From Dehalococcoidia bacterium (GTDB taxonomy: Bacteria; Chloroflexota; Dehalococcoidia; DSTF01; JACRBR01): a stretch of 64,000 nucleotides of DNA. Shown here piece after piece: positions 40,240-48,207 of the stretch. Each line of letters opens with the position of its first letter. Within the stretch, counting starts at the first letter, position 1. A program made the translations under genes and the position numbers. The stretch lies in contig JAKFYB010000018.1 in assembly GCA_021731085.1 (NCBI GenBank), positions 62,001-126,000 of the forward strand, given 5' to 3'. The notes under the pieces were generated by a model. That model saw only the letters and a list, made by a program, of their open reading frames with translations. It was not told the origin of the DNA and made no database searches.

Positions 40240-41340
40240 ATGCAGCTCGAAGTCACACGCGAAATGGTCCGACTCCTCGAAGTAGGCGAGCGCTTCGTGC
40301 TCGCGTCGCTCGTCGATGCGCACGGCTCTACGCCGCAGAAGGTTGGCGCCCGCCTCCTCGTCCGCACTGACGGCTCGACCATCGGGACGCTCGGCGGAGG
40401 CTGCATAGAAGCGGAGGTCTGGGAGAAGGCCAAAGAAGCATTCGGCGATGGCCGGCCGCTCGCCCTGGACTTCACCCTGAACGAAGACATCGCTGTGGAC
40501 TACGGCCTCGCTTGTGGCGGCACCGAACAGATTCTGGTCGACCCCACCTACACGGCCGAAGACCTCCCGCTCGTGCGCGACATGCTCACCGGTGCAGAGG
40601 GTGCGCGCCGCGGGGTCGTCGTCTCCGTCGTCGAGGGCGAGTCACCCGCAAGTAAGCTCGCTGTTTGGGAGGATGGCGCAACAACGGGCGATCTCGCTGC
40701 GGATCAGGAAGCGGCGCTAGAACTGGCGCGCCGTCTGGTCGAAGCGCCGCGCCCGAAGCCGACGCTCGTGAAGCTCGCCAGTGGCACGACCGTCTTCGCC
40801 GATGTCTTCGCCGAACCACCAGAGATCGTCATCATCGGCGGCGGCCACGTCGGGCGTTCGCTCGCAACGGTCGCGCACTTCGTCGGCTACAAGATCGCCG
40901 TTATCGACGATCGCACCGACTTCGCGAACAGCGAGCGCTTTCCGGAGGCAGCCGCTGTCATCGCGGGCGACATCGAAGAAGCGATAGAGGGCTACCCGAC
41001 GACGCGCAACAGCTCGATCGTCATCGTCACGCGCGGCCACAAGTACGACTACCAGGCTCTCGCCGCCGCAGCTCGCTCCAACGCCGGGTACATCGGACTC
41101 ATGGGCAGCCGCCGCAAGGTCGCCCTCATCTACCGTCAACTTATGGAAGACGGTGTGCCCGAAGAGCGCCTGCGCGACATCCACGCGCCGATCGGCCTCG
41201 ACATCGGCGCTATCTCGCCGGAGGAGATCGCCGTTAGCATCGTCGCCGAGATCACGATGGATCGTCTCGGCGGACACGGTGGCCCGATGCGTGCCAGCGA
41301 CGCGCTCATCACCAAAGCGCGCCCGCGTACGGTCGCCTGA
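40240..41340 (+). CDS. XdhC/CoxI family protein
   Basis: HGSTPQKVGARLLV, GTLGGGCIEAEV, IIGGGHVGRSLATVAHFVGYKIAVIDDR. Confidence 0.93.
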   Translation: MQLEVTREMVRLLEVGERFVLASLVDAHGSTPQKVGARLLVRTDGSTIGTLGGGCIEAEVWEKAKEAFGDGRPLALDFTLNEDIAVDYGLACGGTEQILVDPTYTAEDLPLVRDMLTGAEGARRGVVVSVVEGESPASKLAVWEDGATTGDLAADQEAALELARRLVEAPRPKPTLVKLASGTTVFADVFAEPPEIVIIGGGHVGRSLATVAHFVGYKIAVIDDRTDFANSERFPEAAAVIAGDIEEAIEGYPTTRNSSIVIVTRGHKYDYQALAAAARSNAGYIGLMGSRRKVALIYRQLMEDGVPEERLRDIHAPIGLDIGAISPEEIAVSIVAEITMDRLGGHGGPMRASDALITKARPRTVA

Positions 41341-41341
41341 C

Positions 41342-41953
41342 GTGCCGGCCGCCTCGTCGCGCATCGCTGTCACCGTCTCCGCCATCCTCCTCGCCGCGGG
41401 CGAATCAACGCGCATGGGCCAACAGAAAGCCCTGCTCCCGTGGCAAGGGACGACGCTCCTTGAATACCAGCTCGCCCAACTCGCCGACGTCGAGGAAATT
41501 AACGAGATCGTCGTAGTTACTGGGCACGAACCCGAGGCCATCGCGCGCATCGTCGAACGCGCCCCGCGAGCGCGCGTCGCGCACAACGCGAACTATAAGT
41601 CCGGCAAAGTCAGCTCCATCCAGGCGGGCCTGCGCGCGATCGCAACCGACACGGAAGCGGTTCTTCTTCTAAACGTGGACCAGCCGCGTTCGTCGGCCAT
41701 ACACGGCGCAGTGATCGCGAGTCACGTCGCGAAGCGAGTGCCGATCACCGTACCGGCACACGACGGTCATCGCGGTCACCCTGTTCTTGTCGCGCGATTG
41801 CTGTTCGACGAACTGCTCGCGATCAGCGAAGAGACGCAAGGCATCCGAGCCGTCATGCGCCGCCACGAATCCGAGATCAACGTCGTCGAGATCGATGACG
41901 CATCCGTGACACTAGACCTCAACACACCAGATGACGTCCAAGCCGCGCAATAA
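41342..41953 (+). CDS. MobA/MocA-type molybdenum cofactor nucleotidyltransferase
   Basis: ILLAAGESTRMGQQKALLPW. Confidence 0.9.
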   Translation: MPAASSRIAVTVSAILLAAGESTRMGQQKALLPWQGTTLLEYQLAQLADVEEINEIVVVTGHEPEAIARIVERAPRARVAHNANYKSGKVSSIQAGLRAIATDTEAVLLLNVDQPRSSAIHGAVIASHVAKRVPITVPAHDGHRGHPVLVARLLFDELLAISEETQGIRAVMRRHESEINVVEIDDASVTLDLNTPDDVQAAQ

Positions 41954-42046
41954 CAGCAGCTTGCGGATGCGATAGCGCCGACAGAACCTCACACACCCAG
42001 GGAGATCTCTGTGCCTCTGTGTTTTCGTCGAGCAGATCGAAGCAGG

Positions 42047-42718
42047 TCAGCCCGCGTCGAGATGACGCGTCTCTTCGAAGAACGACATGCTCTTGCGGTA
42101 CCAGTCCGCGCTAATCTTGCCTGTCGAATGCAGGTACGTCAGCAGCACTTCGAACGTCAGCACCGACACCAGGCGTATGCCGTCCTTCTCGAGGATTTGT
42201 CGCCCGCCCGACTGCCGGTCGAACAGCACGACGGCATCGCGCACGAACAAACCTTCGTCACGCAAGCGAATCGCCGTCGTCGCGATGCTTCCGCCGCCGG
42301 TGATGAGATCGTCCATGATGATCGCCGTCTGGCTTGGGTGGTAGATCCCTTCAACGTCCGTATCGAGATCGTCCTTGCGCGGATGCACGTAGACCAGCGG
42401 CACCTTCGCCGTCAGCGAGAACGCCTCTGCGACCAGGAGGCCGCCGAACGGTACGCCGCAGACGAGGTCGAACGGGTCGATTTGTGGGTTGCGCATCGAC
42501 TGCAGCGCCGCGATCTCCTGGTGCAGAATCTGCGCCGACTTGGCGAGCGCCGTCGGGTGGGCGATGAGGAGACGCAGGTTGACGTAGATAGGGGAGTTGA
42601 CCGTGGTGCGGCCGAGGGTGAAGTCACCAAACTGCACCGCGCCGAGGCGCCACAGCGTGTCCGCTAACCACAGGTTCGACTGGCCGCTTGGCGGGGAATC
42701 GCTCATGAGCTCCAACAA
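42047..42718 (-). CDS. pyrE: orotate phosphoribosyltransferase
   Basis: FTLGRTTVNSPIYVNLR; AIIMDDLITGGGSIATTA PRPP motif. Confidence 0.9.
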   Translation of the reverse strand: MLELMSDSPPSGQSNLWLADTLWRLGAVQFGDFTLGRTTVNSPIYVNLRLLIAHPTALAKSAQILHQEIAALQSMRNPQIDPFDLVCGVPFGGLLVAEAFSLTAKVPLVYVHPRKDDLDTDVEGIYHPSQTAIIMDDLITGGGSIATTAIRLRDEGLFVRDAVVLFDRQSGGRQILEKDGIRLVSVLTFEVLLTYLHSTGKISADWYRKSMSFFEETRHLDAG

Positions 42719-42924
42719 ACCAAAAGGCTCTCCTACATAGGAAAGCCTTTATCGTCGCGTCTTATATATCCGCATTTCGGCAGACACCGCAACGGGTAAC
42801 CCCCGAAACGGCCTGGGTGCGCGCCCGACCAATGGTCGGCTTCGGCCCCTTGGACAGCTCATTGTGTCGGTGTCGTGCCTTGTCGGCCTGCCCTGCCACC
42901 GGGTCTACTTTGCAGCAGGGCTAC

Positions 42925-42966
42925 TCAGTCAACTTGCCAGACACCCCAGCGGATGCGGTTGTTCAT
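42925..42966 (-). CDS. putative 13-aa leader peptide MNNRIRWGVWQVD upstream of pyrE
   Basis: AAGGAGGTGTCTTC-ATG; two Trp codons; promoter upstream and hairpins downstream. Confidence 0.45.
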   Translation of the reverse strand: MNNRIRWGVWQVD

Positions 42967-43034
42967 GAAGACACCTCCTTGCTGAACTCGGAGTGCTTAC
43001 ATGGCCCCTCCCGAGCTCACTCGGGATTGGATCT

Positions 43035-43064
43035 ACGATATGACGGATCGGAGAAGGCTGTCAA
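43035..43064 (-). promoter_or_regulatory. promoter TTGACA(43059-43064)-18 bp-TATCGT(43035-43040) for pyrE leader
   Basis: sequence match on minus strand. Confidence 0.5.
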
Positions 43065-43165
43065 TACCCCAAATGGCCCGCTCTGCGTGTTTGTCACCTT
43101 CGTTCACGTGATTGTGATGTGAGCGGACTCGCCGGGCGGGCGTATGATTGATGCGGAGGCGTCGA

Positions 43166-44056
43166 ATGGCTGTCCTCGAAGCGCCCGTACACGACCCGCC
43201 TACGCAAGTGCCGCACGCCATCGAGCGTTGGGTGCGGATCGCGCGCATCGTGCATCCCTTCCCGACGCTGCTGAACGTGGCCGCGACCGCCGGCCTCGCC
43301 TTCGTCGCTGCGGATGGCGCGCCTGATGGAGCGACGATCGCACGGATGCTGATCGCGATGCTCTTCGCGCAGTGCGCGATCGGCGCAACCAACGACATCT
43401 TCGACAGGGAACTCGATGCTGCCACGAAGCCGTGGAAGCCGGTGGCGTCCGGTCTCGTGTCTATGCGGGTGGCTGCGGGGCTCGCTGTGGCCTTTGCGGC
43501 TTCGGCGCTGAGCGTAGTGATGTCGTTAGGAGCGGCGAGTGTCGCTTTGTTCGTGCTTGGTACTGCGTGCGGGCTGGCGTATGACATGCGGCTCAAGCGC
43601 ACGCTGTTCAGCGCTGTGCCTTTCATGATCGCGATTCCGGTGTTGCCGATCTGGGCGTATGAGACGCTCGGGGAGTGGGATGACGTGCTGTGGTGGCTGC
43701 TGCCGCTGGGTGGGCTGATCGGGTTGGCCATGCACCTGGCGAACACGCTGCCGGATATCGAGGCGGATGCTGCACAGGGGGTGCGGGGCCTGACGCATCG
43801 GTTGGGTGTGTACGGGTCGCTTGTCCTTTGTTGGGTGGCGTTCGGGACGGCGCTGGGGCTGGCCGTTGTTATCGCGCCGGCTGTGGTCGAGAACGGGCGG
43901 TGGTTTGCGGTGGCGGTCGGGACCGGTGTTGTGAGCCTCGTGGTGGCGGTTGGCGCCTGGGTGGCCGTGCGGGAGCGGGCCTTGCAGTTCAACTTTGGGG
44001 CGATCAGCATCGGGGCGGCGGTTACGGCTGCGGGGTGGTTGGCTGCGGTCACTTGA
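43166..44056 (+). CDS. UbiA family prenyltransferase
   Basis: ATNDIFDRELDAATKPWKPVASG; multi-TM. Confidence 0.92.
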   Translation: MAVLEAPVHDPPTQVPHAIERWVRIARIVHPFPTLLNVAATAGLAFVAADGAPDGATIARMLIAMLFAQCAIGATNDIFDRELDAATKPWKPVASGLVSMRVAAGLAVAFAASALSVVMSLGAASVALFVLGTACGLAYDMRLKRTLFSAVPFMIAIPVLPIWAYETLGEWDDVLWWLLPLGGLIGLAMHLANTLPDIEADAAQGVRGLTHRLGVYGSLVLCWVAFGTALGLAVVIAPAVVENGRWFAVAVGTGVVSLVVAVGAWVAVRERALQFNFGAISIGAAVTAAGWLAAVT

Positions 44057-44176
44057 GGGGCCTCGCTTTGGCTCTCGCCGGAAAAAAGTGGTGTGAAAAA
44101 AAGTTTCCGAATAATAAGTCGTAAAGTGATCAATTAGCGGTGTTTCGCAGGTGGCGGGCTGCTGGTTGTCTACGAC

Positions 44177-44202
44177 GTGACGGGCGAGGGCGCCCGTCCT
44201 CC
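44177..44202. repeat. dispersed hairpin repeat B (GTGACGGGCGAGGGCGCCCGTCCTCC)
   Basis: related copies at 100-120 and 44855-44890. Confidence 0.7.
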
Positions 44203-44309
44203 TGGCCGGTCGGCCGCGATGCCGAGGCTGAGGCTGTTCGTCATGGGGCGAGCATGGCCTTTGTTGGGGATTAGCTCCAAGCGTCGGATGGCACTTTTCG
44301 AGATTGCCC

Positions 44310-44347
44310 TTGATATGGCCAGTGTCCCGTGGTAACTTGGTACCAAG
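44310..44347 (+). promoter_or_regulatory. promoter TTGATA-17-TAACTT overlapping palindromic operator CTTGGTACCAAG (44336-44347)
   Basis: direct reading just upstream of the 44361 ORF. Confidence 0.55.
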
Positions 44348-44360
44348 ATAGGAGGTTGAG

Positions 44361-44690
44361 ATGGGTGCCCAAGAGCCGCTGGGGGCAATCGCGCAGTCCG
44401 TCGACCCGAAGCAGGTGGTCGAGCGGGTGCAGTTGGGGGTGCGGATGGAGAAGAAGATGGTGAAGGTGCTGAAGGGGCTCGCGGAGTTCGAGGGCGTGAC
44501 GCTGGGGCAGATGCTTGAGAAGATCGTGCTGCACTCGTTCGAGCCGGTGCCGGGGGATGAGGGCGAGAGTTGCGCCAGTCCGCACGGGAAGAAGGCGCTG
44601 GCGGCGATCGCGGACCTCAAGCGGGTGTATGGCATGGAGTACGACTCGCACTCTGCGCGCGGGTTTTCGGAGGACGAGCCAGGTGCCTAA
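44361..44690 (+). CDS. small hypothetical protein, possibly ribbon-helix-helix-like
   Basis: AGGAGGTTGAG-ATG; RMEKKMVKVLKGLAEFEGVTLGQMLEKIVLHSF. Confidence 0.6.
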   Translation: MGAQEPLGAIAQSVDPKQVVERVQLGVRMEKKMVKVLKGLAEFEGVTLGQMLEKIVLHSFEPVPGDEGESCASPHGKKALAAIADLKRVYGMEYDSHSARGFSEDEPGA

Positions 44691-44700
44691 GCGGACGAGA

Positions 44701-44726
44701 AACACAGAGGCACGGAGACACAGAGG
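44701..44726. repeat. dispersed repeat D (AACACAGAGGCACGGAGACACAGAGG)
   Basis: related sequences at 42003-42024 (opposite orientation) and 13012-13047. Confidence 0.6.
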
Positions 44727-44789
44727 ATCGGGTGGGATCGTCGTGAGGTCTCGGATGCGCTGTCGCATGTTGTGTTCGTGCTCGACGAG

Positions 44790-44813
44790 GGCGCGGCAGA
44801 GCAGCGCCCCTAC
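44790..44813. repeat. dispersed repeat C, inverted orientation
   Basis: GGGCGCGGCAGAGCAGCGCCCCTA. Confidence 0.6.
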
Positions 44814-44854
44814 GCGACCGGTGGTTGCGCTTTCGCATGATGGTGGTTGACGCG

Positions 44855-44890
44855 TGACGGGCGGGTGACGGGCGGGGGCGCCCGTCCTTC
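44855..44890. repeat. dispersed hairpin repeat B
   Basis: TGACGGGCGGGTGACGGGCGGGGGCGCCCGTCCTTC. Confidence 0.7.
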
Positions 44891-44914
44891 TGTCATTCGC
44901 TGATACTCTTAGGT

Positions 44915-46117
44915 GTGCCGAGCAAACCTCACGCTGCAGTTTCTGTCGAGCCTATTGGGCTGTATTTGCACATTCCGTTTTGTACGGCGAAGTGTGGGTA
45001 TTGCGACTTCAACTCGTACGTGGGGCACGACCACACGATCCCGTCGTACACGAAGTCGTTGCTGACTGACGCTTCGCTGTGGCGGGCGGCTGTTGGTGGG
45101 CGGGCGGTGGAGACGGTGTTTTTTGGTGGAGGGACGCCGAGCCTGACGCCGCTGCCGGAGATGCAGTTCTTGATGGCGGGGCTGCGGGACGCGTTCGACA
45201 TTCTGCCGGACGCGGAGGTCTCGCTGGAGTCGAACCCGGGGTCGTTGACGACGGAGTACTTGCGCGGGCTGCGCGACATCGGCTTCAACCGGCTGTCGAT
45301 CGGCGTGCAGTCGTTCGACGACGAGGAACTGGTGTCGCTCGACCGCACCCACTCGGCCGACGAAGCGCGGCAGGCGTACGCGTCGGCGCGCGATGCGGGG
45401 TTCGACAACGTGAATCTCGATCTTATCTACGGATTGCCGGAACAGCCGCTGTCGAAGTGGCAGTCGAACCTTGAGGCGGCGCTCGATCTCGCGCCGGAGC
45501 ATCTGTCGCTGTACGCGCTCACCGTCGAAGAAGGGACGCCGCTGGCCCGCGACGTCGCGCGCGGTCGGACGCCGGCGCCGGACCCCGACGAGCAGGCGAC
45601 GCACTACGAGTACACGCAGGAGCGGCTGGCGCGCGCGGGCTACGAGCACTACGAGATCTCGAACTGGGCGCGGCCGGGGCGCCGCTGCCGGCACAACCTG
45701 ATCTACTGGACGCATCGCGAGTACCTGGGGATGGGCGCGGGCGCGCACAGCTACCTGAACGGCGCGCGCTTCGGGATGGTGCTGCTGCCGAACCGCTACG
45801 GCGAGCTGGTCGATGAGTCGGCGGCCGCGCAGGACGGCGTGATGCGGCACATCGCGAGCGCGGAGACGCCGCCGCCGGAGCTGGTGATGGCCGATGCGCT
45901 GATCCTTGGGCTGCGGCTGCTTGATGGCGTGGACGTGCGCGAGTTCGCTCGCCGCTACGGCGCGTCACCGGACGACGTGTACGGCGACATCCTGCGCGAG
46001 TTCGAGGGCTACGGCATCCTCGAACGCACGCCGACGCACCTGCGGCTGTCGAAGCGGGGGTTGTTGCTCAGCAATGAGCTGTTCCTGCGCCTACTGCCGG
46101 AGGCAGTGGAGGTGTGA
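44915..46117 (+). CDS. hemW: radical SAM heme chaperone HemW-like
   Basis: YLHIPFCTAKCGYCDFNSY; FFGGGTPSLT; FNRLSIGVQSF. Confidence 0.93.
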   Translation: MPSKPHAAVSVEPIGLYLHIPFCTAKCGYCDFNSYVGHDHTIPSYTKSLLTDASLWRAAVGGRAVETVFFGGGTPSLTPLPEMQFLMAGLRDAFDILPDAEVSLESNPGSLTTEYLRGLRDIGFNRLSIGVQSFDDEELVSLDRTHSADEARQAYASARDAGFDNVNLDLIYGLPEQPLSKWQSNLEAALDLAPEHLSLYALTVEEGTPLARDVARGRTPAPDPDEQATHYEYTQERLARAGYEHYEISNWARPGRRCRHNLIYWTHREYLGMGAGAHSYLNGARFGMVLLPNRYGELVDESAAAQDGVMRHIASAETPPPELVMADALILGLRLLDGVDVREFARRYGASPDDVYGDILREFEGYGILERTPTHLRLSKRGLLLSNELFLRLLPEAVEV

Positions 46118-46231
46118 GAAAGAACCTGTTTGTGCGCCAGCCGTTCCAACGAAATGCGGTACGCGGAGCGTACCGCAGGCGCCGAAAACCAGTCAACTTT
46201 GGCTCGCAAAAGACCGTTACTTGACACACCC

Positions 46232-46315
46232 CGCACCCCGCACCTGTCGGTATCGTCGCGGCGACGCCTTGCGTCGCCCCGATTATCGCGACGATACCGA
46301 CAGGTGCGGGGTGCG
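46232..46315. repeat. large inverted repeat, 29-bp perfect arms with nested 7-bp hairpin
   Basis: CGCACCCCGCACCTGTCGGTATCGTCGCG ... CGCGACGATACCGACAGGTGCGGGGTGCG; inner GCGACGC-ctt-GCGTCGC. Confidence 0.95.
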
Positions 46316-46586
46316 ACAGTGCGCGAAGTGTGCCCGAATTCTGCGCAAATCTCGCTTCTTGACGTATTTAGTTAGTCGTAGGGCTGTCACAGCCCCATTC
46401 AGGGGTTGACGAAGTAGAAGCGTACTCCGATAATCCAAGTGATTCCATCTCCACGGGGACTTCTCGCTCGGTGGAATCTAGGACGTCCAGGACGGGGCGG
46501 ATCATTTGTCAGGCTTGCCCGGGCAAATCGTGGGGTCCCAGCGAAGTCCTCAGCGTCCCATGGGCAAGCAGTAGCTACGTGCGAAT

Positions 46587-46614
46587 GAAGAGACACAATT
46601 CTTTGTGTCTCTTC
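46587..46614. promoter_or_regulatory. 12-bp-arm palindrome immediately upstream of the 46631 gene
   Basis: GAAGAGACACAA-TTCT-TTGTGTCTCTTC. Confidence 0.7.
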
Positions 46615-46630
46615 TGTTATTCTCCGTTCC

Positions 46631-47428
46631 ATGCAAGATCAGGTTGTCGATTGGTCATCGAAGGTCGTTGAATGCCTCGATAAACTTGGGGGCCGGGATT
46701 CGTTTATCCCAGCCGCCAAGCTTCGCGCGGCCGTCGCGCGGCCCGGCTCCGCCGAGAGTACCCAGTTTACGAACTGGCTAAAGGCCTCCGGCAAGACGTT
46801 CACCAAACTCCTACATGATACGGGTCTCGCGGTACATCCGCAGGCGGGCTCGGATTCGTTGGTGGGGTTCAAGGGAGCGGCTCTTCCCCAGCCCGAACAG
46901 TCTTTCACCTTACGCAGCGACGTGTTTTCCGCGTTTACGCACGCGAGCCCGCAACCCTACAGCTACATCCCAAGTCTGGATATTTTCACGTCCGATGCCG
47001 GTAATGAAAGTGATCGCGTCGACATACCACGAATTACCAGAGATGATCTCTTTGCCCAGAGGCGGGCGTTCGTGGCGTCCCTAACTGATGAGGAACATGC
47101 GAAGCGCCTCTCTGATGTTCTCGACTACTCACCGAGGGCACTCGCCGATTTCAGTCAGGCACTTGCTGAGTTGGGCTTGAAATCGCGCTGGCATGCTTTT
47201 CGCTCAGAAGATATTCGAGCTGCCGTCGAGAGGTGGGCTCAGTCATCGGACACACCTGTATCGCCTTCTTGGTTTGAGAGAAGAAGCGGTAAAGGTGAGA
47301 CGGCTCAAGAAGTGTTAAGCCACGTTGCACACCACATGACTGAAGATGAAATACGGTCGCTGACTATTCCCTTCAGGGCAGTTGAAGCAATGTACCGATC
47401 TCTGTCGCGAAGAAGACCCCAGGAGTGA
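46631..47428 (+). CDS. uncharacterised protein A; N-terminal winged-helix/LOTUS-like region and UPF0158-like helical C-terminus (tentative)
   Basis: intact ORF; LGGRDSFIPAAKLRAAV...FTKLLHDTGLAVHP; ALADFSQALAELGLKSRWHAFRSEDIRAAVERW. Confidence 0.65.
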   Translation: MQDQVVDWSSKVVECLDKLGGRDSFIPAAKLRAAVARPGSAESTQFTNWLKASGKTFTKLLHDTGLAVHPQAGSDSLVGFKGAALPQPEQSFTLRSDVFSAFTHASPQPYSYIPSLDIFTSDAGNESDRVDIPRITRDDLFAQRRAFVASLTDEEHAKRLSDVLDYSPRALADFSQALAELGLKSRWHAFRSEDIRAAVERWAQSSDTPVSPSWFERRSGKGETAQEVLSHVAHHMTEDEIRSLTIPFRAVEAMYRSLSRRRPQE

Positions 47429-47431
47429 ACA

Positions 47432-48182
47432 CTTGCAGCCGCGGCTAATCATTGCTGGGGTGCCCATTGGAGTTCTGAACAGACACAAGGGCTACAGGCC
47501 GGATGTACCAGGATGGGACACCTCGATTGTGCCGTCTCGTCGGGGAGCCGACCTCGGCACTTGTTGGCCGGACGTCATCAAGGTCGCCGATCAGTGCGAT
47601 CACGATGGCGCGCATATCCTGGCTTTTCATAATCCTGAAGAGGAGAGAAAAGAGTTTGAGGCCCGAGTCTATTCGAGGCACCGACTCATCTGGTTTGACC
47701 GAGATGACGCAAAGTTCTACGGATTGGCCGCCTTCGACGAGAAAGTAAGAGAAATCGTGGAATTTGAGCAGCAGTGGCGGGGCGCTATACGGCCGGGTGA
47801 AGCGTCGGCTGCGCTAGTCCTTCCGGAATCTGTTTTTGTTTCACGCAGTACAGTCGAGGCGCTTTGGAAGAGGGCAGCGAAACTTCGCATTGGCAAGGAT
47901 GAGATCGCCAAGGTCACGCAATTGCGAGACTCGTTTCGCAGTGAGCATTGGAAGGAAGGCAACTGGAGAGACTGCAAGGAACGGATATTCGACCATCGCG
48001 GCGCTAGACATGGATCGACGCCCGAGGCTAAGCGCTGGAAGTTCACTTTGGCACTTCCAGATGGGTTCCACTTCGACGTCAAAACCGCACGTGGCGGGCC
48101 GTTCCTGCTCACGGACTGCCTCGGAGAAGCCAAGGAATTTTCTCGGTACGCCAACGTCGACTGTCATGGGTTCGTCCGTTGA
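47432..48182 (+). CDS. uncharacterised protein B, adjacent to/possibly coupled with protein A
   Basis: AGGAG then TTG start just after the protein A stop; intact 250-aa ORF. Confidence 0.65.
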
Positions 48183-48207
48183 GGACGTCTACGTCATTAG
48201 CGCGCCC

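Noticed and set aside
43104-43115. GTTCACGTGATT resembling part of parS
   Set aside because: Only the central half matches; palindrome broken, so not called a third parS.
46399-46632. 77-aa minus-strand ORF upstream of cassette gene A
   Set aside because: Arg/Pro-rich composition, overlaps palindromes, no start context.
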